From Ixodes scapularis (lineage: Eukaryota; Arthropoda; Arachnida; Ixodida; Ixodidae), in assembly GCF_016920785.2 (NCBI RefSeq), contig NW_024609846.1, positions 116,587,473-116,651,472 on the forward strand: a stretch of 64,000 nt of DNA, read 5' to 3'. Of this stretch, positions 11,405 through 22,777 are shown piece by piece (position 1 is the first letter of the stretch; the number at the start of each line of letters is the position of its first letter). The translations under genes were made by a program, and so were the position numbers. Below the pieces are notes generated by a model, which was not told the origin of the DNA, did no database searches, and was given only the letters and a program-made list of their open reading frames with translations.

Positions 11405-11640
11405 TTGGTGAGATCGGTGTATTGGCCGAATGCTAACTATGATGTCAGCAAAGGATGTCTCATCAACGGAAATGAGAGGAATATAAGAACTTCAATTCCG
11501 ACGGTGTTGGCAGTGTTGCTTTGAGAGCGCTTTGATTTCAGGCTTCCACCATGCTCATTACAAACACCATCAAATTTGTTGTTCACAAGGTAATGACGTC
11601 CCGAAAGGTGACCAAACGAGGGCGCCACAGAAACATCTCG
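11405..11640 (-). repeat. Repeat family F1, copy 2 (inverted)
   Basis: Motifs run in the reverse order to copy 1, for example GGCCGAATGCTAAC, CATCAACGGAAATGAGAGGA, AACACCATCAAATTTGTTG and CATCTCGCCGCTAATAG. Confidence 0.7.
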
Positions 11641-12035
11641 CCGCTAATAGGGAGTATTCACTGGCGGCCATAGCTGTGTGCGCCAATGCTGAGCGCGTGC
11701 CGATGGCGAGCTTCCACAGTTCTTTTGCAACGTGCATTCCGCACCATCAAGAGTGCTGGTCTTAGCAGCCTATTCATGTAAGCTCGTTCTGAGCATGCGC
11801 TCTAAACAGCACCCACAAATATGGCGTCCAGTGTATACTCCCTATAGGGAGTATTCGCTGGCGGCCATATCCGTGTGCGCTGCTGCTGAGCGCGTGCTGA
11901 CGGCGAGCTTCCGCAGTCCTTTTGGAGCGTGCATTTTGCACCATCAAGGTTGCCGGTCTTAGCAGGCTATTAATGTGAGCTCGCTCCGAGCATGCGCTCT
12001 AAACATCACCCTCAAGTATGGCGTCCATTGAATAC
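11641..12035. mobile_element. Two small MITEs in direct tandem
   Basis: Each unit is about 190-200 bp and begins AGGGAGTATTCACTGGCGGC or a one-base variant (about 11643 and 11849). The first ends with the inverted match GTCCAGTGTATACTCCCT, the second with a more decayed GTCCATTGAATACCTC. The units are end to end around 11848 with an AT between. An inverted third copy is at about 12340-12512. No target duplication could be fixed. Confidence 0.65.
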
Positions 12036-12079
12036 CTCTTATTAACGACATGCGCGATCGAAAGCGTCGCTGTGGTCGG

Positions 12080-12330
12080 CCTGCCACGATTGGCTGAATG
12101 CTGATCATGACGTCAGCGAAGTATTTCTCATCGACGGAAATAGGAGGAATGTGAAAATCACAATATTGACGGTGTTAGCAGTGTTGCTTTGAGAGTGCAA
12201 TGCTTTCAAGCTTCCACCATGCTAAGTACCAACACCATCGTACATGTTCTTTGCAAGCTAATGACGTAATGACGTCACAAGAGGAAACCATAGGAGGGCG
12301 CCACCAAAACATCTCGCCGCTAATATGACA
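12080..12330 (-). repeat. Repeat family F1, copy 3 (inverted)
   Basis: It shows GGCTGAATGCTGATCATGAC, CATCGACGGAAATAGGAGGA, GTTGCTTTGAGAGTGC and CATCTCGCCGCTAATATG in the order of copy 2. It is more diverged in the middle, where TGACGT is duplicated. Confidence 0.7.
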
Positions 12331-12339
12331 TGCACGGGA

Positions 12340-12512
12340 TGCCATATTTGAGGTCATTGTTTAGAGCGCATGCCCAGAATGAGCTTGCATCAATAGGCTG
12401 CTAAGACCGGCATTCTTGATGGTGCGGAGTGCACGTTGCAAAAATGCTCGTCGTCAGCACGCGCTCAGCAGTCGCGAACACAGCTATGGCCGCCAGTGAA
12501 TGCTCTTTGTCT
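12340..12512 (-). mobile_element. Inverted third copy of the tandem MITE
   Basis: Motifs such as GCGCATGCCCAGAATGAGCT, GGCTGCTAAGACCGGC and TATGGCCGCCAGTGAATGCT are the reverse complement of the units at 11641-12035. Confidence 0.6.
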
Positions 12513-12679
12513 CACCTTAGCATGGACTGACAGCGAAGTCTGTGTCAGCGCGAGCGACTAGCCGTACTCCCTTGACTGGAGCCTCGCTGCACGAGCGCTG
12601 GTGCAGTTGCATCAAAAGCAACTAGCTCACGCTTTTAGCTTGCGCGTCTAACAATAGTCCATGCTAAGATGAGACGAAG

Positions 12680-13145
12680 TATTAGCGGCGAGATTAAAGC
12701 CCCTCAATGTGTTTGCGCTTGTCTTGCAAGTAGCGTGAAATGCGCCAGTGCACGAGGCCCGTATCTCGAGTGGCCCTAGGCCACGGTGCCCTAGGCAAAC
12801 GGCGGCGCAGCAGTGAAATGAGTGGCCCTTGGAAGCGAATGGCGGCGAAGCACCCGCTCGTGGCACGGGTCTTGCCCGTTTCCACAACAATGGTTGGTGA
12901 TACTTGTAAAAAAAAAAAACGCCTTAATCAGCCGAGATTAAAGCCCCTTTATGCTTTAAAAGTAGCGCAAGGTGCGTCGATGCACGAGACACGTGCAACG
13001 TGCAGCCCTTGGGAAGATCATGGCGGCACAGAGCAGCGCTGAGCTATATTTCAGACGCCATGTTCGTTCCAGAAGTGGCGCGCGGCACATGTCTCGCGCA
13101 TTTCCACAACAATGAATAGCGCCACTTTTCCCAGGATAGAGGGGC
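12680..13145 (+). repeat. Repeat family F2, copies 3 and 4 in tandem
   Basis: Two blocks, each starting GAGATTAAAGCCCCT (about 12690 and 12936), follow each other in direct orientation. Both pass through a GTGCACGAG- or ATGCACGAG-type box and a GGCCCTTGG/AGCCCTTGG box. The second ends with ATAGAGGGGCTTTAG near 13137-13151, making it a foldback. Confidence 0.55.
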
Positions 13146-13149
13146 TTTA

Positions 13150-13390
13150 GCCGAGATGTCTTTGTGGTGCCGTCTATGGTTCCCTCTCGTGACGTCATTA
13201 CCTTGCGAACAACACGTTTGATGGTGTTTGTAATGAGCACTGTGGAAGCTTTAAATCACAGCACTTTGGAACCAACGCTGCCAAAACCGCCGAAATTGAA
13301 GTTCTTCCATTCCTCTTGTTTCTTTCGATAAGAAAACCTTTGCTGACGTCATAGTCAGTATTCGACAAATCGTGGAAGGCCAACTGTAGC
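13150..13390 (+). repeat. Repeat family F1, copy 4
   Basis: Same orientation as copy 1: GCCGAGATGTC, CGTGACGTCATTACCTTGCG, GATGGTGTTTGTAATGAGC, CATTCCTCTTGTTTC. Confidence 0.7.
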
Positions 13391-13821
13391 AACGCTTTCG
13401 ATCGCGCTCGTCACCAATAGACGATTACACTGTTTACAAGGAAACAGTTCAAAAGGCCTGGCGGAGGTTTCCGCATCCTTAGATCAAGCTCCTACCTATC
13501 GTCTGCTAAAAACAGAGATCTTGATGGTACAGAGACTAACATCATATTGATGGTATGGAATGCAGGTTGCGAAAGCACTGTATATTTCTTCGCCGAGCTT
13601 CGCCTTCCGTTCAAGCACGAGTTGATTATACATTTGCGCTCTACCTCCATGACTGGCGCTGGGGCGGGAGGCATTCAACGTCATAACTATATCGGCCTCC
13701 CAACTACCAGGTAATATTGAAAAATCGTTTTATTTGTTTTAAAAGTAGTTTTCGCGCTTCACGAGCGGAAGTCTGGTGTTTCATAGGGGCTGACATAGCG
13801 TTGTTTCTGGCTAAAAAAAAC
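13391..13821. other. No gene recognised
   Basis: Overlapping minus-strand frames at 13492-13684 read in two frames through the same DNA and carry no motif. Confidence 0.35.
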
Positions 13822-13990
13822 AAAAAGGGGGAAAATGATTTTCCAACTTCTTTCTTCTTAGCTTTAATCCTCAAGTCAAAATCGGAATGAGAAATCACGT
13901 GGTCGTGACGTGACTGGGCCCGGAGGCGATGACTCCAAGCTTCCACCGCACTTTTTAAGTACACCATAGAACTTGTCATTCCCAAGTGAT
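13822..13990 (-). repeat. Truncated, inverted copy of the TTAA MITE at 21418-21955
   Basis: Reverse-complement matches to about 21780-21945 include TCTTAGCTTTAATCCTCAAG, ATCACGTGGTCGTGACGTGA, CTTCCACCGCACTTTTTAAG and GAACTTGTCATTCC. The terminal AAGGGG is followed by a decayed form of the end, and no second end is present. Confidence 0.6.
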
Positions 13991-14608
13991 GATAAGAGCC
14001 TTAAACCCAGTCATTGGCCACGAACGGGAATTCAAATATTCGCCGTCGGATTTATCGATGACCAGGATCCGCACCAGAGTGGCTACATTTACATGGACTC
14101 AACCGCAACGTATCGAATCGAGATTTTAATATTTTGATTGGTAGCAGATGGGTGGAAAAGGAAGAATTAGGAAGACAGGCTGCGTGCGATTGGTCTCTGC
14201 TCGGTTCGATGCGCTACGATCGCATTCATGTAAACGTAGAAACATGTTCACCTGGATTGTTAATACCTTCTTCCGTCGCATAGGAATATTTTTATTAAAA
14301 ATATTTGGACATTTGATTGCATTTTTGCAAAATGTTGTTCCTCACGAAAAGGTTTTTACGCTGTTCGTTCTCAAATTTTTACCATCAGCTTCAAGTGCCT
14401 TCGCTGGATTTGTTTAGTCTTTGTCTGCATCAAAATGTGTGCTGCCGAGGAATACACTTATCTGCACCCTAAGTGCCACTGAAAGGGTTATTTCGCTTGC
14501 ATAAAATATTGGGCTATAGTAAAACAAATATAAACACACAAAACTGATTTCATTCAGTGCCGGGTGGTGGCAGTATTACAGAGGGTTGTTCAGGGTATGT
14601 GCGTCTTC
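13991..14608. other. No gene recognised
   Basis: Plain sequence with a T-rich 89-codon frame at 14148-14417. No motif or splice context. Confidence 0.35.
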
Positions 14609-16626
14609 TAGTGATGCCGAACTATTGAAACATTGATTATCAATACTATTGATGTTTTTTTTACGAAACTATAGAGTGTCGAAAGGCTATTTATAGTCAA
14701 CGATTGATAGTCGACTATCGATAGTTTATTCACGCTTGACTATCGATAGTATCCAAAGTTGACTTTCAGAAAATTATTCAATGTTACTAAAATGAAAGCA
14801 AAGCCCAAAAAAAAGACTCGACAATGAACATGTACGTGCAGAGCCGACGTTGGACAACGCTGAACTTTGGGAAAAACAAAACAAAACAAAAAAGATAAAG
14901 AGGAAACTAAATATCACGTTGCCTTTTCAATCTCATATAACAAATTGAGCTAAATGACAGAAATGGCGTTCGGCTGCTTTGTCTGTGTATATAATTTTGT
15001 ATATAATTGGGGCTTAAATATCGGGCTTCACACTTCAGAAAGCACGCATTTGTAAAAATAAAAAGTACTAAATTCATTGTTTTGTCTTAGAGCTTCGGAA
15101 AACACTTCCCGAAAAACCTTTAGCATAAGGCTTTTTTACAAGTTTGTTTTATGCTCGTGTTTCCCTTGATCACCGAGGTAAAAATGAGCACTATACTGGA
15201 GATATTTTTTATGCTGCTGACCATCCACACCCACGAGCAGAAAAAAAAAAGGTGGAATTAGCTCTTGACAAAAACAGTTAGGTTTTTTTGCCCTGATATT
15301 TTGCCCCTTTTTGGTTGGTTCTGTTTTGGTGGATATTAATAACGGTGCTTGGTAAATTGAATACCTGTTGATATAAAATACAACTGTAAAATATAGTGCC
15401 GGTTACATGAAGTGTAAATAAATAATTTTAAGTTAATAAATGTAACGGTTCAAACTCTACATTACCATATATAATGGTTACACCAAACAAACATGGTGCT
15501 TCTAATGTTTTTGTCTTTTGCCATTCTTCAAAATACTCTCAGTTTCAAAACATAACTTTAACTAGATAAAAGATAAAATACAAACAACAAAGTTTCTCGT
15601 GATCGAACTAGCGACATTGCCGGCTGTGAGGAGTATTTCAGTGAAAAAAGATTTTCAATCGGAAAGGAAATATTTCTTTTCTTTCACGCAAACTGTTTGG
15701 TTGATAGAAACGTTCGCAATCGACCACCATCGCTATATTAACTCAGGCAGAGGTACGTATCTGCGATAAGTAGTTTCGCTTATCAGGGGTGACAAAGACA
15801 TTTCTATTTTCCTAAATAGACTGTGTTTATAAAATGACAATCTGCAAACTCCCGGAAAGCAATCTAACGCTAGCAAAAAAAAAGTTTTAAAAACCTATTA
15901 AAAATATTGGATAACCGTATTTTTTCGAGCAACAGCCGCGCTGTTTATGAACAAAGCCAGTGGATCTGCTTTCCCGCAGAACACATGGATAGCGAATCAC
16001 CGGGATTGGCAGAAAAATGGCAGCAATTTATGGGACAGTGATAACGTCCTCAAGCTAAAATGGCAACTGCTCAGATCACAATTTTATGGAGAATTGTGTC
16101 CTCAACATTGTGAATCGCTAAGTTTTTTCCTTCTTGTTTTTATTTTTAAATTTAGAAAGCGATGATTAGCTGTATGTTTTTTCTGCGGGAAAGCAGAAGC
16201 AAAAGCTTTGTTCACAAGACGTGCGGCTATAACTCGAGAAAATACGGTAGTTCACTCTTCATGTTTTGTATAGTATACTATTTATAGCTCTTTATCTTTT
16301 ACAATGAATACATTCGACAGTTTATTGTCAATAGTTTCGCAGCAAGTATTAAACCGCTTTCCGATACTTTTCCAATGGGTTCCATAAATTGGTCCTGGAT
16401 AATTATGCGGAACATTCTAATTGCAAAATTTTCGTTTTCTTCGAGATTAAAGACATTTCCTGAGCTGTCTCTTGACTGAGTTCGCCACATAATAAAGTAC
16501 CGCCGATAGTTTTATGATAATCGACTATCAATAATGCTACCGACACTTTTTTTTTACTAAGAATAGTTAGATGGGGCTTCCACTATCGATAATATCGATA
16601 TTAATTTCGATAGTTAAGCACCACTG
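14609..16626. mobile_element. hAT-like element without transposase
   Basis: Left end TAGTGATGCCGAACTATTGA and right end (reversed) CAGTGGTGCTTAACTATCGA are imperfect inverted repeats of the CAGTG type seen in hAT elements. Both sub-terminal regions are crowded with TCGATA/TATCGA words, a likely transposase-binding pattern. GTCTTC is found directly outside both ends (14603-14608 and 16628-16633), suggesting a decayed duplication. The 2-kb interior is AT-rich with no transposase frame and contains a second element at 15914-16248. Confidence 0.5.
15914..16248. mobile_element. MITE nested in the hAT-like element
   Basis: Inverted arms of about 75 bp begin ACCGTATTTT and continue TCGAG, AGCCGC, GAACAAAGC, TCTGCTTTCCCGCAGAA. 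The flanks do not give a clean target duplication. It must be younger than the element around it. Confidence 0.65.
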
Positions 16627-17816
16627 AGTCTTCAGAGCCTTTATGGTCCTTCCAACACCACAGGCAGAATTCAAGTTCAAGTAAAACTCCCCCTTCCCGG
16701 GTTATCGTGCAGTTACCAGTATCTGTTCTCTTTCATCAGCCCTATAATAACAACCTTAGAGCGAGAGGATACCAATACACTATTATACAAAACAGTCTGA
16801 TGCTTAGAAAAGCAACAAAAGTTCTCCACACCATAGAAACAAGAAGACGCGAATCCCTACAATTTTTGCACACTGTGACGCTGTGACATTTTTGTTTTTG
16901 TTTTCTCAATTTTTGTGTTGTAGAACGGGAAAGACAGAGAGAGAGAGAGGGGGGGAGGGTAAACCAAGGAAGCGAATAAAAACGACTGGGATCACAGAAA
17001 AGGGGGGGTTTGGAATAACATCCTACCATTACGTAAAAGCAAAGCGGCCGAAAACGTGCAAACTTCTCGGTCAAGTGACGCACGTTTCGTTCGTTTTCCC
17101 TACCCACTCTTCAGAGTCACGTGGTAGATCCGGCCCAGAGCAGTCATGCATCCTGGCAACAATGCAATCGTCATTCGTTCACGGCATTGTCGGTGTTAGT
17201 AACATAAACACCCTTGTAATGCGCGCCACTAAAAAAAAAAAAAAAATGAAGTAAAAAAAAGTTTTTTGTTGAGATTTTTTTGCGCTTACTGTCTTATATT
17301 TCAAAACCAAGTATATAGGAGGTATCTTCCGTGTAGTAAAATACCGGGCAAGCGCCCACTCAAACTTTAAAGATAATCGAAAAAAAAAAAATGGGGGATG
17401 GGCGTTTGTCCGGGCCTCAATTTTACATATAAATGTACTGTGCGTATTTTCTCAGATCTTACTAATTTGGTAATGGGCGCTTAATGTGGATTGGGCGGAT
17501 GCGCGGTATTCTACGGTAACTCCTTGTAGAGCGGAACACCAGCTGCTCGACATGCGACGCTTTGTGCAGTCTTGTACTGCACTAAATCAGGTTACTAAAA
17601 ATCAATTATTTTCATGAGCAACGTCGTGTTGTTTTTTTACTTACTGGTAATAAAAGGCAGTTTGAAAGTATTTATTTTTAATGTCTTATACTTCGTAGCA
17701 ATTGTTTGTTTCGGGGATTACTCAAAAAGCACTTCAACTAAGGTTATCAAAGTGTTTTTTTTTTACATGCATGCTACTTATATTTTACACTCTACAACAA
17801 ATAAAGAATGAAAGAC
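16627..17816. other. No gene recognised
   Basis: Contains a short purine tract (16938-16963, GAGA then G runs) and A/T runs at 17231-17246 and 17380-17390. ORFs here are low-complexity. Confidence 0.4.
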
Positions 17817-17819
17817 TAA

Positions 17820-18039
17820 AGGCTTGTTCACATATTTGCAAAGGTTGCGTTCGCACGCAACCGAAACGATCGCAACGACCAAAACACCGCCACAACCCTG
17901 CTTCATGGATTGCTTCGCCAAGCTACCCCTTGCATCGCTTGCCACGCTGTGTATGGCGAACACTTGTCCCGGTGACTTTGTCGTTATGATCGTTTCGGTT
18001 GCATGCGAATGCAACCAACGTAGATGTGTGAACCAGCCT
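17820..18039. mobile_element. PIF/Harbinger-type MITE
   Basis: Inverted ends AGGCTTGTTCACA and AGGCTGGTTCACA (reversed at 18039) are flanked by TAA on both sides (17817-17819 and 18040-18042), the three-base duplication typical of this superfamily. The arms continue through GGTTGCGTTCGCACGCAACC and CGAAACGATC. It has no enzyme of its own. Confidence 0.75.
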
Positions 18040-18042
18040 TAA

Positions 18043-18906
18043 CGTAGCATACTTTTTCCCGAAGTCACGGTGTCTTTACTAAGAAAAAATGGGCTGCAAT
18101 TTTTGTCATTCTGCCAAACACGTTTAAATGCGATAGCTGTATAGAGTGAATGGTGCTCGAGTTCGGGTGGTGACTAGGGCAATATGACCCTAAAGCCGGG
18201 GTCACACTGCTCATACATTATACAAAAAAAAAAAAACAGTCTGCAAACACGAATCACCGCAATGTCCGTGGTTCGAATGCCGCGTGCCAAGTTTCTCTTT
18301 GAGCGAATTGCCGTGCGGCGTTCGAAAGTGGTGCTTTTAGTTTAAGGGGTAGCCCCCGATTTGTTTGAAGTCGCCGATTTGCCTGAAAATGTGATTAACG
18401 CACTAACAAACATCGCTGAAATAGTAACCCAAATATTAAGGCAAAATATATTTCTTTCGCGAAGTTATGAAAGTACAAATTCGGTCCTCAATTTGGTTTT
18501 CAAAGTAAACGTCTTTAGTAGATACAATGAAAAAAGGACATCAGCGGAAGGCAGAGGTTCACTCTTTGGATCGTAGACTTTGTTCCCAACTGATTACAGG
18601 TAGTTCCATGTCCAATGAATCATTTGGAAGCTCGCTCCAGCACCTGCGCAGCAGCACGAAACAAATGCTCGTCATAGTTTATGTGTGGGCTGCCCGCTCG
18701 ACCTGCAAGCCTGCCTTTCCCTCACGACAGGCACTGAAAAGCGCGATTATATTGAAATGTTGCATTTGGCATCATTTTCGCTCGCTCGATTTACAATATC
18801 TGTTCTGAGTTTCGCGATACTAAATAACATACCGGAAAGGGTAAAGTCGGGTGACTCCGAAAATATAGTTAGTTGGGGTAGGTGAAGAAATTGCCGGTCT
18901 GCCCCT
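18043..18906. other. No gene recognised; possible decayed MITE end
   Basis: AAAGCCGGGGTCACACTG at 18193-18210 resembles MITE termini of the GGTCACAC kind, but no partner was found. A 93-codon frame at 18527-18808 has no recognisable motif. Confidence 0.3.
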
Positions 18907-18910
18907 TTAA

Positions 18911-21224
18911 AGGGAAGCTGAAGCGGTTTTAAATACGAGAAAAAACACCTGAGCCTAGTTAACGAGACCTCAGCAATCACGAATATCGTATTCGCTTGGT
19001 CATTTTCTGCGCGGATTAACCGGAACAGCGCCTTCAAGGTAGCGCCGAAGCCACGCCTCTCCAAAGCAGAGGGAAAGGGGAGAGAGGAGGAAGCCCGTCA
19101 GCCGCCGTCACAAAAGGACCGGATGGGGGACCCCGCCGCGGCTGGCCGCGCTTTCCTCGTAGGCTGCTCTAGTGTCTTTTTGAGCCGTCGTTGTTCTGCC
19201 GCTGCATAGCGCTTGCTTTTATCCGTTGACCGGTCATGCTATTGACTCAATCGCCTTACGTGCTAATTGTTCTCTTGTCTGTTCACGTGTTCGCAGAATT
19301 CTCGTGGCACCAAACCAAATGACTCGTGCTGTTGCACGGTGCCGTACTCGTGTGTAGCCGCCAGCTTTCATGAACAGCGCTCGTCGTCGTTGTTCTTCCC
19401 GCTTACCGTCTTTTCCACTTCGTCACCGAGATTTTAAAGGGGTAGGTGGGTTTGAGCAAGTACACCGTTTTTTGTTCGAAACGGGTTTCGGACGGCGCAT
19501 ATGAAAACTATGTATGTACATATGGGTTTGGATCTGAAGAAGGCTCGCTTGAGCCCGACGCTCTGCCGACCATCTTTGAAGGTAAGAAGGCAATCCAGCG
19601 CACTAAAAGTCACAAGCAAAGAGGAAACGTAACTGGATAGGAATTTTAGGTCGACGGTTCTAGAAAAAAGCTGTTACGTTATTAGAATTGTGCAGTGTGC
19701 TAGAAAAGCCGCGATCATTTAGCCGAACAGCGGGTTTCTACCGGCTCTCTTGTGTTAACCGCCTTATTAGTGTGTTAGTGTCGGTTTCTTATATTGCTGA
19801 AGTGACCATATTTTCCGGACCGACCCCGGCCCGGGAAGTCTGGGAAAAAAAAAAAGAAAACAATCTTGGGTAGCCCAAGATTATTTTCTTCTGCTTTTAA
19901 TCTACTCGGCTACCCAGTCACTTGGGAGAGGAGGGCTTGCTCTAATAAGTGGTCATGCAATTCATAATGCGACTTTCACGGTGCAACTTGTTTTAACATA
20001 AACTTTTTTTTTACAGTTGCTGACATTATTTGAGGCCACATATATTTTAAACGTAAACATAAATTTCGTTTCAAACGTTCATATTCTCTTCAGGAGAGCT
20101 TTGTGGAAATACAACGCATATGACCTTCTGTTCTGAATTGAGTTTTTTTTTTTACAAGTTACGCAGTGTTTTTCGTATAAATTTTGTGTAATGCAACAAT
20201 TCTTTGTGCCGTAGAAATGCGATCGGACGATGATAACGCCTGGTGGCGGTGTGATGCGGTAAACCAAGCTTGGTAGAAGTATGCGAATGTAGAGACCCAG
20301 GAAGCTTTCACGAATTCGACGTCAAATTAAGGGGTGCCGGGCACACATCTCCGCTTTTTCTAAAGCTATGATGGCGCCATAGTTTGTGGCAAACAAACTA
20401 AGCGCAGCAGAGTGTACCGCTATCACAAGGATGGACCTTTTGCGCAGTTATTCACATAGTGCGCAAGGACATGGCGGTGGCAGAACGGCGACCCTATCTT
20501 ATCACCCGTCTCATCTCAGGGGAAGCTCTCCCGTCGCCCGAAGCCGATTATACTATCCCTTCAAACAACCTCAGCTTTGATGAACAATGCAGCCTGCACG
20601 CTCACGCGTCCCGCAGCTGGCAAGCACGAAGGCCGATATGTGCAGAATTCTTGTCCTCTGACGACCGTTTTGGGGAGGGTCACGCTAATCCGGCTTGAGG
20701 TGTCCTGTCAATAGCACTCCGTTTATTGTCAACATTTTAGGTTGCAATAAATAGCAGTAAGTACGTTCCTGAAGGTACAAAGCCAGCCATCTCGCGTCCG
20801 CGCAAGCGGTTCCTCGTCTGTGTTTATTACTGCGGGGGGTCATTTTCCTACCTTGCCAACGGCTGGAACGCGTACTTTGTCACGTCGAGGGTCGTCTGGA
20901 CACATTCCTCTTTCGGATTCACCGAAAGATTTCGAAAAATCAGAAGCCGAACCCGATTTACGAGAGCAGAAGACCCGGCGCCCAGCTACTTCCGCAAGCG
21001 ACGGAGCAAACGAGAATCGAGATGGTCCTTTTATGACGTAGCGGCGCGTCACGCGTGGCTAGCCAATGGCGTGCCGCTGCGGCGATCGCTTCTGATTTCT
21101 TGGCTTTTTTTCGCGTTCAAGGATTATTTTGGGACAAATGGTTGTGATATTTGGACTCAGCAGGCACAAACACGTCAGAATCAACCATTAACTCATTTTT
21201 TTCGAAAAGCTCTTCAGCTTCCCT
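18911..21224. mobile_element. Kolobok-like TTAA element with THAP remnant
   Basis: The left end AGGGAAGCTGAAG and right end CTTCAGCTTCCCT are inverted, and both are flanked by TTAA (18907-18910 and 21225-21228). The 2.3-kb body contains a plus-strand fragment of a THAP domain with a following splice donor. Kolobok transposons combine TTAA duplications with THAP-domain transposases, so this is the best fit; piggyBac-type mobilisation remains possible. No catalytic region was seen, and a short hairpin (CTTGGGTAGCCCAAG) sits at 19864-19878. Confidence 0.6.
19446..19581 (+). pseudogene. Second half of a THAP domain (transposase exon remnant)
   Basis: The frame runs from a possible acceptor GGGGTAG at 19445 to a donor G|GTAAGA at 19581/19582. 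It encodes YTVFCSKRVSDGAYENY, then a YGFGSEEGSLEP segment and DALPTIFEG. THAP domains end with a Cys-Ser-Lys-His-Phe core and then a pattern of xxPDAxPTIF; here the zinc-binding His position reads Arg, so the finger is probably broken. The acceptor lacks a good pyrimidine tract. Upstream DNA (19310-19430) may be the decayed first half, but I could not align it with confidence. Confidence 0.5.
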
Positions 21225-21417
21225 TTAAGAGAGTGTCTATAAAAAGATTAATAAAAAGTCTCCGTTCACCTTTAAGCTGAGACTAGAAGCTTAGCCTTCA
21301 GCGCGAGCTCGCTGGATTTCGCAGTGCCTTGGTTGCGCGTGCCTGCGCGTTCGTACTCGTGTTAACAATAAGGGCAGAAAGCTCACGCTAAAGGCGGAAC
21401 GTCTAGTCTCAGCTTAA

Positions 21418-21955
21418 AGGGGCCATGAAACGAATTTTGGGTTGGGATGAATGATTTTAAATTGGGACTTTACTGATCGCATATCGTTTAGTTGGTCAAA
21501 AGAAAGAGGCTAGAAAGTCAAAAGCCAGCTTTTCGGTACGAACTTTTGAAAATATAGCGGACTATTTTGTACCTTCTTGCCTTCGAAAGCTCTCCGCCTT
21601 TTCACTATAATACATCCGCGGTTCCAAAAGCGCGTCACCGGCGCCAAACTGACGTCAGCAGAGCCCAGTTCACGCATTGGACACGAGAACTGCGTCACTT
21701 GGACGTATGCGCTCGTCAACAATCAATCTGTCGACAAATATTCGGATTCGCGTTCGTGGCCAATGAGTGCCCCGACGGAACTTATTGTCACTGTGGAATG
21801 ACAAGTTCTATGGTGTGCATAAAAAGCACGGTGGAATCTAGGAGTCATCGCACCGGTGCCGAAGGAATGTTACGACCACGTGATTTCACAATTCGCATTT
21901 GAGTTGAGGATTAAAGCTAAGGAGGAAGAAGTAGGAAAATCGTTTCATGACCCCT
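21418..21955. mobile_element. 538-bp TTAA-flanked MITE
   Basis: Ends AGGGGCCATGAAACGA and TCGTTTCATGACCCCT are inverted with one mismatch and flanked by TTAA at 21414-21417 and 21956-21959. The interior shares sequence with 13822-13990. Its A-G-G-G start matches the Kolobok-like element just upstream and the MITE at 45457-46290. Confidence 0.8.
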
Positions 21956-21959
21956 TTAA

Positions 21960-22597
21960 GGGTGGACGGAGTACAGGGCAGGGTTTTGTATGAAAACAAC
22001 GCTACACCATTATTTCTTGGTGGCTGTGCGCGTGCCTTCCTAAAGTGCCACCCAGATACAAAGGCTTTGCGCAGAATATTCTGCGTCCCTCAAGATTGGG
22101 GAAGCGCGCTTTTCTGCCGTTTTCACTCCTCGTTCCGCGCGCTCTTTCTACGCCACATGTTTCTGTTCCTCTCTCTATAGCCCTTTCCACCCCTCTCCGA
22201 TCCGCGCGATCTCTCACACCATCTGCTTCTGCTCCTCCTGTTCCTGCGTGCTGGGTCCGTAGCTATGTCAGCAGCGCACTCGGCTTTCACGCCGGTGACC
22301 AAGGATTGGTCCCTGGCACTGCTTGGCATTTTGCTTCAAGATTGTTCAGCGGTTACGGACTGACTGATCTACACATTTCATGCTTGCGCGGCTCCTGAGG
22401 CCGGTTGTTCCTATAAAGCTACAACTTTAAAATGCATAACTAAGGTAAAATCAACGACACTTTAAAAGCTTCGTGTACTAGTCGTCACGTGTGATGACTA
22501 GTGCATGAAGCCAAATTCTTCTCATACAGTATTTTTACACGTTTTTAATGAGACAAAAGAAAAACTTTTGTTTAAACCTACAATATCACAATTATTT
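21960..22597. other. No gene recognised
   Basis: Overlapping frames on both strands at 22002-22398, rich in Arg and Ser, follow CT/AG-rich sequence. I do not support any of them. Confidence 0.35.
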
Positions 22598-22777
22598 CCT
22601 GGATGCCAAGACGCAAATATTTCTGATGTGATGGTTCCATAAGAGTGCACCAAACAATATTACACCGAGGTATTTATACTCCATGTCACATGGAGTATAA
22701 ATACCTTCGTGTAATATTGTTTGGCGCACTTATATGGAACCCACATATCAGAAATATTTGTGTCCTAACATACAGGA
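22598..22777. mobile_element. Near-perfect foldback, about 90 bp arms
   Basis: The centre at about 22690 reads ACTCCATGT-C-ACATGGAGT. The arms extend through GGTATTTATACTCC, CAATATTACACCGA, GGTTCCAT and CAAATATTTCTGAT with few mismatches. No target duplication is obvious. The arms pair almost without a loop. Confidence 0.75.
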
